Assembly (NCBI RefSeq): GCF_001735805.1
Contig: NZ_CP017248.1
Coordinates: 1,302,001-1,366,000 of the forward strand
Length of the DNA: 64,000 nt
Reading direction: 5' to 3'
Source of the DNA: Streptomyces fodineus
GTDB taxonomy: Bacteria > Actinomycetota > Actinomycetes > Streptomycetales > Streptomycetaceae
The notes beneath the pieces were generated by a model. It did no database searches. It worked only from the letters and a program-made list of their open reading frames with translations, and was not told where the DNA came from. Positions within the stretch are counted from its first letter, which is position 1. Each line of letters begins with the position of its first letter. Below, piece after piece: positions 47,284-55,714 of this stretch. Made by a program: the position numbers and the translations under genes.

Positions 47284-48294
47284 ATGCGCACTCAAGTGGT
47301 GACGATCCATGACGTGGCGCGAGCCGCCGGGGTGTCCCCGGCGACGGTCTCGCGCGTGTTCAACGGCGGCAACGTCACGCCGGAACGGGCCCTGTCCGTC
47401 CAGCAGGCCGCCGCGGCCCTGGGCTTCGCGCCCAACCGCGTGGCCCGGTCGCTGCGCAAGCAGCGCTCCAGCGTGATCGCCCTGATCATCCCGGACATCG
47501 AGAACCCCTTCTTCACGTCGCTCGCCCGCGGGGTCGAGGACGCCGCGCAGCGCACCAGCCTCTCCGTCGTCCTGTGCAACTCCGACGAGGACCCCGACAA
47601 GGAGCGGCGCTACCTGGAGGTCGCCCTGGGCGAGCAGATGGCCGGTGTGATCGTGGCCGCGGCCTCGCAGGACGAGACGGACCTGGGGCCGCTGACCGCC
47701 CGGGGCGTGCCCGTGGTCGCCGTGGACCGCCGGCCGCACGAGGCCGAGGTGGACGCCGTGCAGGTGGACAACCAGCACGGCGGCGAGGTGGCCACCCGCC
47801 ATCTGCTGCAGGCCGGTTACCGCCGGATCGCCTGCATCACCGGCCCCCGGGGCACCTCCACCGCCGAGGAGCGCCTGGCCGGGTACCGCATGGCGCTGTA
47901 CTCCGTACGCGATGCCGCCCCGGCCGGCGAGGCCTACATACGGCACGCCGACTTCCGGGTCGAGGGCGGCCGGGCCGCGATGCGCGAGCTGCTGGCGCTG
48001 CCCGAGCCGCCGGACGCCGTGTTCGTCGCCAACAACCTCATGACGATCGGTGTCCTGGAGGCGCTGCGCGAAGTCGACCGCACTCCGCCCTCCGTCGGTG
48101 TGCTGTCCTTCGGCGACGTGCCGTGGGCGTCGCTCGTACGGCCGTCCCTGACCGCCGTGGAGCTGCCGTCGTACGAGCTGGGCCGTGCGGCGGCCGACCT
48201 GCTGCTGCAGCGCATCGAGGGCAAGCCGTCGGCGCTGCAGACCGTGGTGCTGCGCACCAGGCTCCAGGTACGGGAGAGCACCGCCGGGCCGTGA
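47284..48294 (+). CDS. LacI-family transcriptional regulator
   Basis: 336 residues. The HTH reads TIHDVARAAGVSPATVSRVF, with the hinge helix NRVARSLRKQ following. The periplasmic-binding-like effector domain begins VIALIIPDIENPFFTSLARG. The start may be the ATG at 47284 (an AAAGG lies directly before it) or GTG 47296/47299. It is convergent with the sugar-permease chimera and 2 kb from the kinase and isomerase genes; operators of one type lie upstream of lacI, the chimera and the kinase. Its effector is probably the sugar or a sugar phosphate from this locus. Confidence 0.9.
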   Translation: MRTQVVTIHDVARAAGVSPATVSRVFNGGNVTPERALSVQQAAAALGFAPNRVARSLRKQRSSVIALIIPDIENPFFTSLARGVEDAAQRTSLSVVLCNSDEDPDKERRYLEVALGEQMAGVIVAAASQDETDLGPLTARGVPVVAVDRRPHEAEVDAVQVDNQHGGEVATRHLLQAGYRRIACITGPRGTSTAEERLAGYRMALYSVRDAAPAGEAYIRHADFRVEGGRAAMRELLALPEPPDAVFVANNLMTIGVLEALREVDRTPPSVGVLSFGDVPWASLVRPSLTAVELPSYELGRAAADLLLQRIEGKPSALQTVVLRTRLQVRESTAGP

Positions 48295-48315
48295 GGCGCC
48301 CGAGGACACGAGAGG

Positions 48316-48352
48316 GGGGCGCCGTACCGTCAACGGGCCGGTACGGCGCCCC
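48316..48352. terminator. Bidirectional terminator hairpin
   Basis: GGGGCGCCGTACCG-n9-CGGTACGGCGCCCC is a perfect 14-base stem between the convergent lacI and permease-chimera genes. Confidence 0.7.
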
Positions 48353-48369
48353 TGTTCGCGGGTCCGGAG

Positions 48370-49437
48370 CTACTTCAGTCCCGACGTCTTGATCGACTCC
48401 ACGATCTGCCGCTGGAACACGAAGAACAGGACCAGCATGGGCAGCGCCACGACCGTGGCCGCCGCCAGGGTGTAGTTCCAGTTGGAGGTGTACTGGTAGA
48501 TGTAGAAGATCGCCAGTGAAGTGCCGTTCGCGGGGCCGCCGTTGGTCAGGACGAAGATCAGGTCGAGGCCGCCGGTGATGGCGGCGACCGTCGACATCAG
48601 CAGGACGAAGAAGCTGGTGGGGCGCAGCAGCGGCCAGGTGATGGTGCGGAAGGTGGTCCACGGTCCGGCGCCGTCCAGCTTCGCGGCCTCGTAGAACTCC
48701 TTGGGGATCTCCTGGAGTCCCGCCAGGAAGATGATCATGTAGTAGCCCATCATCACCCAGACCATGATGGCGATGACACAGCCGAGGGCCAGGGCGGGGC
48801 TGCCGAGCCAGGACTTGCCGTCGAAGCCGGCGGCCCGCATCACCCGGTTGACCGCGCCCGTCTGCTCGTCGAGCAGGAACTTCCACAGCACGCCGACCAC
48901 CACGAGGCTGATCACGTACGGCAGGAAGAGCGCGGTGCGGTAGGCGCCGACGCCGGGCAGTTTCTGCTTCACCAGCAGGCCGAGGCCGAGGCTCACGCAG
49001 AACAGGACGGGGACGAGGATCACGACGTACTCGCCGGTGATCTTCATCGAGTCCCAGAACAGCGGGTCGTGCATCATTGTGTTCCAGCCGTTGCAGAAGA
49101 AGTCGCCGAGCGGGACCTCGACGGCCGGGGTCTCCTCGTCCTCCCAGTACATCCGCAGGAGTGTGCCCCGCCAGGCCATGTGCGGATCGGTGGTGCACCA
49201 CAGGTGGCGGATGGTGCCCGGTCCCTCGATGCCGGCGAGCACCGCGGTCTCGCCCGCGGCGATGTCGATGCTCGGGGAGATCTTCCAGCCCGGCCCCAGC
49301 CTGCTCGCCGCGACCGCTCCGGTTCCCTCGGTGGCCCGGCCGCCGCCGGACTTGGCACCGGTGAAGTTCTCGGCGCTGATGGAACGGCTCACGGCACGGG
49401 TCCTGCGGGAGATGCCGTCGAGTCCAAAGGTCGTCAT
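48370..49437 (-). CDS. In-frame chimera: GH172 (DUF2961) N-terminus joined to ABC sugar permease
   Basis: 355 residues from ATG 49437 (ATG 49455 also possible; longer starts would translate through the operator). Residues 1-119 are the N-terminus of GH172/DUF2961 glycosidases: RSISAENFTGAKSGG, IEGPGTIRHLWCTT and VEVPLGDFFCNGWN. From about 120 the sequence becomes an MsmF/LacF-type sugar permease: HDPLFWDSMKITGEYVVIL, several membrane helices and the EAA loop EFYEAAKLDGAGPWTTFRTI. The permease lacks its first about 60-80 residues and membrane helix 1, and the glycosidase lacks its catalytic remainder. No binding protein or second permease is nearby. The likeliest origin is a deletion fusing two genes of a former cluster. 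Whether the product works is doubtful. Confidence 0.8.
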   Translation of the reverse strand: MTTFGLDGISRRTRAVSRSISAENFTGAKSGGGRATEGTGAVAASRLGPGWKISPSIDIAAGETAVLAGIEGPGTIRHLWCTTDPHMAWRGTLLRMYWEDEETPAVEVPLGDFFCNGWNTMMHDPLFWDSMKITGEYVVILVPVLFCVSLGLGLLVKQKLPGVGAYRTALFLPYVISLVVVGVLWKFLLDEQTGAVNRVMRAAGFDGKSWLGSPALALGCVIAIMVWVMMGYYMIIFLAGLQEIPKEFYEAAKLDGAGPWTTFRTITWPLLRPTSFFVLLMSTVAAITGGLDLIFVLTNGGPANGTSLAIFYIYQYTSNWNYTLAAATVVALPMLVLFFVFQRQIVESIKTSGLK

Positions 49438-49502
49438 CGTCTTCTGTGCCCTCATGGGTGGGATGCGGGGCGGGCCCGGAACCGGGCCCGCCCCGCACCC
49501 TG

Positions 49503-49516
49503 TGAAATCCATTTCA
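49503..49516. promoter_or_regulatory. LacI-type operator 2
   Basis: TGAAATCCATTTCA has perfect TGAAAT/ATTTCA arms and lies 66 bases upstream of the chimera start. Confidence 0.7.
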
Positions 49517-49651
49517 GCGAAACGTAGGGCAGCCTCCAAGGGTGTAGGGGTGAGATCCAAGCGGGCACCACGAACCTCGCCACGCCCGATTTACGCGGCT
49601 TGCGTAGCTATATGTGACGGCAAGGCCCGGCCGCGCGCGGCCTCTTGACGC

Positions 49652-49665
49652 TGAAATCGATTTCT
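49652..49665. promoter_or_regulatory. LacI-type operator 3
   Basis: TGAAATCGATTTCT contains the palindrome GAAATCGATTTC and lies 15 bases upstream of the kinase start codon. Confidence 0.7.
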
Positions 49666-49680
49666 GCCAGCGTGCACCCC

Positions 49681-51168
49681 ATGCCTCGCAAGTCGCGCAA
49701 CGCAGTCATCGGTGTGGACATCGGCACATCGAGCAGCAAGGGCGTCCTCGTCGGCCTCGACGGTGCCCTGATCCGCTCGGCCGTGCGGGAGCACACCCCC
49801 ACCAGGCCGGGCCCCGGCCGCTTCGAGATGGACGCCTCCGTGTGGTGGCAGGAGTTCTGCGCACTCACCCGCGAGCTGACCGGCCCGGACGACACCACCG
49901 TGCTCGCCGCCGGGGTCAGCGGCATGGGCCCCTGTGTCCTGCTCACCGACGAGCACGACACCCCGCTGCGCCCCGCGATCCTGTACGGCGTCGACACCCG
50001 CTCGGTCCGCCAGATCCGCCGCATCGAGGAACGGCTCGGCGCCGAGGAGATCATCCGCCGGTGCGGCTCCGCGCTCACCACCCAGGCCGCCGGGCCGAAG
50101 ATCGCCTGGGTGGCCGAGGAGGAACCCGGGCTGTACGCCCGCGCCCGCCGCCTGTACATGCCCAGCTCCTGGCTGGTCCGCATGCTCACCGGCACCTATG
50201 TGCTGGACCACCACTCGGCCAGCCAGTGCACCCCGCTGTACGACACCCTCGCGGGCGAGTGGTACGACCCCTGGGCCGCCGAGGTGGCCCCCGGCATCGA
50301 GCTGCCCCCGCTGCGCTGGTCCGGCGAGGCGGCCGGCACCGTCACCGCCGAGGCCGCCGCGGCGACGGGACTGCCGCCCGGGATCCCCGTGACCACCGGC
50401 ACCATCGATGCCTGGGCCGAGGCCCTCAGCGTGGGAGCGCAGCACACCGGTGACCTGATGCTCATGTATGGCACGACCATGTTTCTGATCCACACCGTGC
50501 CCAAGCCGCTCACCAGTCCCTCGCTGTGGGGCACGGTCGGCGCGCTGCCCGGCACCCGCAACCTGGCCGGCGGCATGGCCACCTCCGGGGCGGTCACCAA
50601 TTGGCTGCGCGATCTGTTCGCCGACGGCGACCACGCCGAACTGACCCGTCTGGCAGCCGAGTCGGGGCCCGGGGCGGGCGGGCTGCTGATGCTCCCGTAC
50701 TTCTCCGGAGAGCGCACTCCGATCATGGACCCCGACGCCCGTGGCGTGATCGCCGGCCTCACCCTCTCGCACACCCGCGGCGACCTCTACCGGGCCGCGC
50801 TGGAGGCCACCGGATTCGGGGTGCGCCACAACATCGAGGTCATCGAGGAGGCGGGCGGCGACATCCGCCGCGTGGTCGCCGTCGGCGGCGGCACCCAGGG
50901 CGCCCCGTGGACCCAGATCGTCTCCGACATCACCGGCCGGCAGCAGGAGGTGCGCAGCATCACGATCGGCGCCAGTTACGGCGGCGCGCTGCTCGCGGCG
51001 CAGCTCGTCGGGGAGGCCGGCATCGACGACTGGAACCCGGTGCGGGAGACGGTGAGGCCGCGCGGGGAGCATCGCCGGCGGTACGACGAGCTGTACGGCC
51101 TCTATCGGCGGCTGTACCGGGAGACTTCGGCGACCGTGCATGCCCTTGCCCCGCTGCAGCAGCGCTGA
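49681..51168 (+). CDS. FGGY-family carbohydrate kinase
   Basis: 495 residues. The N-terminal domain begins IGVDIGTSSSKGVLVGLDG (phosphate loop). TGTIDAWAEALSVG and MLMYGTTMFLIHTVP lie mid-protein, and the ATP-binding AVGGGTQGAPWTQIVSDITG near the C-terminus. It phosphorylates a pentulose or deoxyhexulose; sequence alone cannot separate xylulokinase, ribulokinase and fuculokinase. Next to an L-fucose/D-arabinose isomerase family gene, a ribulo- or fuculokinase role is most consistent. ATG at 49681, directly after LacI operator 3. It is divergent from the permease chimera. Confidence 0.88.
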   Translation: MPRKSRNAVIGVDIGTSSSKGVLVGLDGALIRSAVREHTPTRPGPGRFEMDASVWWQEFCALTRELTGPDDTTVLAAGVSGMGPCVLLTDEHDTPLRPAILYGVDTRSVRQIRRIEERLGAEEIIRRCGSALTTQAAGPKIAWVAEEEPGLYARARRLYMPSSWLVRMLTGTYVLDHHSASQCTPLYDTLAGEWYDPWAAEVAPGIELPPLRWSGEAAGTVTAEAAAATGLPPGIPVTTGTIDAWAEALSVGAQHTGDLMLMYGTTMFLIHTVPKPLTSPSLWGTVGALPGTRNLAGGMATSGAVTNWLRDLFADGDHAELTRLAAESGPGAGGLLMLPYFSGERTPIMDPDARGVIAGLTLSHTRGDLYRAALEATGFGVRHNIEVIEEAGGDIRRVVAVGGGTQGAPWTQIVSDITGRQQEVRSITIGASYGGALLAAQLVGEAGIDDWNPVRETVRPRGEHRRRYDELYGLYRRLYRETSATVHALAPLQQR

Positions 51169-51186
51169 GCCCTTCCGAGTCCAGGC

Positions 51187-51233
51187 CAAGGGGCTCCGCC
51201 CCTTGAACCCCGCCAGGGGGCTCCGCCCCCTGG
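51187..51233 (+). terminator. Two tandem GC-rich hairpins after the kinase
   Basis: CAAGGGGC-tcc-GCCCCTTG and CCAGGGGGC-tcc-GCCCCCTGG follow each other by eight bases, a common Streptomyces terminator-like pair. Confidence 0.6.
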
Positions 51234-51254
51234 ACCCCCGGCCTATGCCCACCC

Positions 51255-51545
51255 ACCACCCGACTCGGCCGGCTGGAAAGGCACCGAACCCGACTCGGTC
51301 GGCTGGAAGGACGCCAGACCCTGCTCGCCCGACTCGGTCGGCCGGAAAGGCACCAGACCCCGACTCGCCCACTCGGTCAGCCGGAAGCGCGCCAGCCCGC
51401 CCCACCCGGACAGCCGGAAAGGCACCAGACCCCAACCCGCGCCACCCGGACAGCCGGAAAGGCACCAGACCCCAACCCGCCCCACCCGGACGGCCGAAAA
51501 GGCACCGGACCCCAACTCGCGCCACTCGGTCGGCCGACGGTGGCC
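51255..51545 (+). repeat. Imperfect tandem repeat array
   Basis: About six to seven copies of a unit of roughly 45 bases with the core GGCCGGAAAGGCACCAGACC followed by CCAACTCG-like spacers. Copies at 51410-51530 are nearly identical and those at the left end are more diverged. The array ends 28 bases before the isomerase start. The unit is a multiple of three, so one frame stays open, but I see no ribosome site for it. Function unknown. Confidence 0.75.
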
Positions 51546-51573
51546 CCCCATACGTACACCCAACGGAGATCGC

Positions 51574-53209
51574 ATGACCGCATACACCCTGCCCGTCCCG
51601 AGCCGGCCCGCCCCCGCCGAGCCCAACACCGTCTACACCGTGGCCAGCGGTGATCTGCGGCCCGCCGCCAACCGTCACCTGCTGGCCGACCCAGGAGAAG
51701 CTGGAGAAGGACCTCGCCGTGGCGCCGACCGACCTCGGCTGGATGGTCCGCCGCGGTCACGCCTTCGACGCGGCGAAGGGACACGGGTTCATCGACAGCC
51801 AGCGCGCCGGTATCGAGGTGTTCAAGACCCTGCCGAAGGACGCGCCGCTGATCGTCGTGGAGGGCGTCTGGCAGTACAGCCACCATGTCCTGGCCGGGCT
51901 GCGCGACCACCGGGGCCCGATCCTGGTCGTCGCCAACTGGAGCGGCGAATTCCCCGGCTTGGTCGGCCTGTTGAACCTCGCCGGCAGCCTCACCAAGGCC
52001 GGGCGCGACTACTGCGTGGTGTGGAGCGCCGACTTCACCGACGACTGGGCGCGCGAGGGCCTGCGCACCTGGCTGGAGACCGGCACCCTCAGCCACGACA
52101 CCAGCCATGTCCGGCCGTTGCCGCCGCTGCCCGCGGACCCCGAGACCGAACTCGGCGTGGCCCTGGCCCGGCAGCTGCGCGAGGAGAAGGCGATCATCGG
52201 CGTCTTCGACGAGGGCTGCATGGGCATGTACAACGCCATCATCGACGACGAGTTCCTCAACCCGCTCGGCATCTACAAGGAACGCCTGTCGCAGAGCGCC
52301 CTCGTCGCCGAGATGGACAAGGTCGGCGACGAGGAGGCACAGGCCGTCCGTGCCTGGCTCGACCACGCCGGTATGACCTTCCACACCGGTACCGACGAGG
52401 CCACCGAACTCACCGAGACCCAGCTGCTCAGCCAGTTCAAGATGTACATAGCCGCGCTGCGCATCGCCGACGACTTCGGTCTCGACGCGGTCGGCTTCCA
52501 GTACCAGCAGGGCTTGAAGGACACCGTCCCGGCGAGCGACCTCGCCGAGGGCCTGCTCAACAACGTCCAGCGCCCGCCCGTGTTCAGCCGTGACGGTGCC
52601 CGCGAGCTGTACGCCGGCGCGCCGCTGCCGCACTTCAACGAGGTGGACGAGGGCGTCGCCGTCGACTCCCTGGTCACGAACCGCATCTGGACGGCGATGG
52701 GCCTGGACCCGGCCACCACGCTGCACGACATCCGGTGGGGCGAGGAGTACGAGGGCCGTTTCGTGTGGGTCTTCGAGATCTCCGGCTCGGTGCCCGCCTC
52801 CCACAACGGCGGCTACGACAAGTCGTACAGCATGCGGCAGCCCCCGATGTACTTCCCGCTCGGCGGCGGCACGCTCAGCGGGGTCTCCAAGCCCGGCGAG
52901 ATCGTCTGGTCGCGGGTGTTCCTGATGGACGGCCGGCTCCATGTCGACCTGGGCCGGGCCACCTCGGTCGAGCTGCCGGAGGAGGAGACCCGGCGCCGCC
53001 TCGAGGCCACCACCCCGCAGTGGCCGATCATGCACGCGGTGCTGCACGGCGTCAGCCGCGACCAGTTCATGGCCCGCCACCGCGCCAACCACCTGAACGT
53101 GGCCGACGCCCCCGACGCGGAGACGGCCGACAAGGCGCTGCGCGCCAAGGCCGCCCTCTTCGCCGAGCTGGGCGTCGAGGTCCACCTGTGCGGGGACGTG
53201 ACGCTGTAA
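51574..53209 (+). pseudogene. L-fucose/D-arabinose isomerase family gene with one frameshift
   Basis: The reading starts ATG at 51574 (TAYTLPVPSRPAPAEPNTVY) after a GGAG site and is interrupted near 51683. Past one base it continues in another frame as CWPTQEKLEKDL to the stop at 53209, giving about 545 residues if repaired, near the family length. The body has FDEGCMGMYNAIIDDEFLNP and GFQYQQGLKD, the acidic metal and substrate segments of fucose isomerase-like enzymes, and ends GVEVHLCGDVTL. It would convert an aldose to a ketose for the upstream FGGY kinase. The extra C in CGTCACCTGCTGG could be a sequencing error, so the gene may be intact in the organism. Confidence 0.75.
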
Positions 53210-53259
53210 CCGAGCCGGCGGGTGGCCGTGTGCCCGACGGTGCGCCCGCACGATGACTT

Positions 53260-53301
53260 CGCGGTGTTCCGCCCGGCTCCCCGCACGGGCGGAGCACCGC
53301 G
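53260..53301 (+). terminator. Terminator-like hairpin after the isomerase
   Basis: CGCGGTGTTCCGCCCG-n10-CGGGCGGAGCACCGCG forms a 16-base stem with one mismatch, about 50 bases after the isomerase stop. Confidence 0.6.
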
Positions 53302-53493
53302 AACCAGCACGTGAACGACTGAGCAGGCGAACCAGGAAACCCCCACGATTCCGAGGAGTTCAGCATGGCCGTCTGAGCACGTCCCGCAGCATGCCCGGGA
53401 GGCCGATGACCGCTGAGCCCTTGCTCGTCCGGGCGGGCCCCGTTCGGATGCCCCCGTGGTTCGGCCGGCGGACGGCCGGGCTACCCATGGCGC

Positions 53494-54263
53494 ATGATCC
53501 CCTCCAAGGTCGACGAGACGCTGCCGGAGCTCGCCCCCTTCGTCCATGCCGTGCAGGCGCGGCGGCCCGATGACGGCACCTGGTGCGAGGCGTGGACGGT
53601 GCGTGACGTCCTGATCCACCAGACGGGCAACGCCGAGGAACTGGCCGGGGTGCTCCGGGCGTTCCACGCGGGCACGCCGGTGGAGACCAAGGGTTTCGAG
53701 CGTGAGACTCCCTACCGCCCGATGTCGGACGCCGAGCTCTGGGCGGCGTTCCTCAGCCGCTGTGAAGAGCTCACCGAGGTCGCCGCGGCCGCCGCGCAGG
53801 ACCTGTCCCCGGACACGGAGGTGATGTGGACCGGCCGCTCGGTGACGGTCCCCTTCTTCGCGGAACACATGCGTGAGGAGCTGATCCTGCACCGCTGGGA
53901 CCTGACCGGTGACGACCGGACGGCGGTGCAGGACCTCAACGAGCCGTGGATGACGGAGCACAGTGTGGTCTCGGTCGGCCGGCCCCTGCTCGAGCGAGGC
54001 CGCGCCGGTCTGGATCTGGGCTCAAAGGGGCGGGTCGAGGGCCGCCTGCGCACCCCGGGCATGGACGACATCGTGGTGAGCGCCGACGCCGACGGCGGCA
54101 GCGTCCGGCTCGCCGCCCCGAGGGCGCCGCCACGATCGAGAGCGACGCCGCCGTACGGGTCCTGCTGCGGTGGGGACGGCGCCCCGCCGACCCCGCACGC
54201 TGGCACAGTTCCGCCGGACCGGAGACACTGCGCAGGGTACGGGCCCTGCTGGGCGGCTACTGA
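53494..54263 (+). pseudogene. TIGR03083/mycothiol-dependent isomerase-like protein, frameshifted
   Basis: From ATG 53494 the frame reads WCEAWTVRDVLIHQTGNAEE and HMREELILHRWDLTGDD, the N-terminal DinB-like helical bundle of TIGR03083 (maleylpyruvate isomerase-type) proteins; His in LIHQ and HxxxxxHRWD match the metal site. Near 54118 the frame is lost. One frame over, EGAATIESDAAVRVLLRWGR then ends at TGA 54263, as expected for the C-terminal domain, so total length would be about 256. The break may be real or a sequence error. Confidence 0.65.
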
Positions 54264-54266
54264 CGG

Positions 54267-54727
54267 CTACAGCCCGCTGACGGTCTCCTCGACGAGATCG
54301 TGACCGAGATCGAGATCGAAACGCACACCGTCGGGATTCCTCAGCCCCGCGTCGGAGTACCAGGAGGTATCCGCCTCCGGGTGGGGCCCGACCACTCCGA
54401 CCCGGCCCTTGCCGTACGGAGCGACGACAGCGGCCGCGGTGCCGTTGTCGTACCTGGCGAGTACGGATGCATCGGCGCCCTTGTCCAGAACGAAGAACGG
54501 CCCGTCCTGGAAGTACATGTTACGCGGCCTGCCCTCCAGGTCACCGCCACGACCGTGTCCCGGTCGTCGCGGACCGAGGCGCGCGGCGAGGTGATGTACT
54601 CGTCGGTGTCGCCGGGCAGCAGGCCGAAGCCCGGGTCTCTGCCGGCCAGATAGCCTCCCATGCAGAATCCGAGGTAACGGCCGCCGTCCCGGGTCCAGTC
54701 ACGGCACGGTTCCTCGGTGCCGGTCAC
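54267..54727 (-). pseudogene. BPL_N (glutamine-amidotransferase-like) gene, truncated and frameshifted
   Basis: On the minus strand GGRYLGFCMGGYLAGRDPG (catalytic Cys) and LLPGDTDEYITSPRASV are followed by a frameshift near 54540. MYFQDGPFFVLDKGADASVL and VGVVGPHPEADTSWYSDAGL then continue to a stop. These belong to the biotin-protein-ligase N-terminal domain family (class I glutamine amidotransferase-like). About 100 N-terminal residues are missing before the GTG at 54727. Both lesions indicate a dead gene, though the frameshift could be a sequencing error. Confidence 0.7.
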
Positions 54728-54825
54728 CCGGACACCTCCGTCGGGCCGGGGGTCACGATGACGCGCATGATCTCGTCGGTTCCTTCCGGGGTCTGGTGGC
54801 CGGGGGTCTCGGACGGCCCTCGGGG

Positions 54826-55227
54826 TCAGCGGGATTCCGCGCGGCGCCGCGGCGGAGTGAAGGCGTACAGGTCGAGGATGTCCGGCAGCGGAGCCACGCC
54901 GGGGCCGCCGGCGTGCACCCAGGTGACGATGTCCTCGGTCGCGTCCCGGTCGTTGACGAGCCCGAGCCAGACCGGCCGTGCACCGGCGGCCCGGCCCGCG
55001 GCGGACGGCTGTACGACGATGACGTTGGCCTGATCGCACACGTCGAGGCAGTCGGAGATGCGCACCGGCACCTCGGCCCGCAGACGCGCGGTCTGCGCCG
55101 CGTGATCGACCCCGGTCACCTTGGGGCTGCCGCAGCAGCAGTCCCGGCACACCACGACCCGGCACGGCACCGGGCGGTTCCCCGCCACGGCTTTGCCCGT
55201 TGCCCCGTCCGCCGGCCTCTCGGGCAC
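54826..55227 (-). CDS. Thioredoxin-like (2Fe-2S) ferredoxin domain protein under cobalamin riboswitch
   Basis: 133 residues. VVVCRDCCCGSPKVTG provides two of the four cluster Cys spacings and ISDCLDVCDQANVIVVQP the others, as in thioredoxin-fold 2Fe-2S ferredoxins. The C-terminus reads ILDLYAFTPPRR. It probably transfers electrons in a cobalamin-related step. Its leader is a cobalamin riboswitch ending about 50 bases upstream of the GTG at 55227. In related genomes such genes sit beside CbtA/CbtB cobalt transporters; those are absent here. Confidence 0.8.
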   Translation of the reverse strand: MPERPADGATGKAVAGNRPVPCRVVVCRDCCCGSPKVTGVDHAAQTARLRAEVPVRISDCLDVCDQANVIVVQPSAAGRAAGARPVWLGLVNDRDATEDIVTWVHAGGPGVAPLPDILDLYAFTPPRRRAESR

Positions 55228-55276
55228 GCCGCACCACTCCCCTCCCGGGGAGATCCGCCCCGGTGTTCGTCGAGGA

Positions 55277-55430
55277 GGCGACCGCGTGAGTCTCCTGGCT
55301 CCCGGGTGCTCGCTCGCCCCGCCTTCCCACCCCGGTCGGGGCGGTGGCCTGCCGGACTCGCTCACCGGTCACAGTGGCGGGACCGCGCCGGATTCACACC
55401 GGCTTCCTCGGACCGCCGTCGCCTTATGTC
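55277..55430 (-). promoter_or_regulatory. Cobalamin (B12) riboswitch
   Basis: On the minus strand the conserved order is present: AGGAAGCCGGTGTGAATCC, then GCGGTCCCGCCACTGTGA (the B12 core), a variable arm, then AGCCAGGAGACT. It should repress the ferredoxin gene when adenosyl- or methylcobalamin is abundant. Confidence 0.9.
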
Positions 55431-55626
55431 GACGGTCATCATGCCATCAGCGGTCGGGGCACCGCGTGTGCCCTCACCGACCGTCGGCTCCGACGCCCTC
55501 GACCTAGCCCGCTCCGGTCGTGTCGACCCCGCCCGTGTCGTCTCCCACGTCCTCGGCTGGGGGCAACTCCCCGACGCCCTGCCCGAGAAACACCTCAAAC
55601 CCGTCTTCGTCCGGGCCGACGGCTGA
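55426..55626 (+). pseudogene. Possible C-terminal fragment of an alcohol-dehydrogenase-like gene
   Basis: A plus-strand frame reads DALDLARSGRVDPARVVSHV and LPDALPEKHLKPVFVRADG before a TGA. 'ALDL--SGRVDP--V-SHV' followed by 'LPDAL' resembles the end of zinc-type MDR dehydrogenases. No catalytic or Rossmann part exists, and its 5' end overlaps the riboswitch on the other strand. Tentative. Confidence 0.35.
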
Positions 55627-55714
55627 GGCATGTCATCGACTCGCGGGGCGACCCACCACCTGACCGTCGCTTGCCGGCACCGGCCTCCCAGCGAAGCCGC
55701 ATCCGCCTGCCGGG

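Noticed and set aside
51140..51577. Open frame through the tandem repeats encoding a Pro/Arg-rich peptide
   Set aside because: It overlaps the kinase 3' end and terminator hairpins, lacks a ribosome site, and stays open only because the repeat unit is a multiple of three.
54741..54790. Minus-strand EGTDEIMRVIV, resembling an acyl-CoA dehydrogenase C-terminus
   Set aside because: Only about 11 residues match, with stops nearby; too short to call a gene remnant with confidence.
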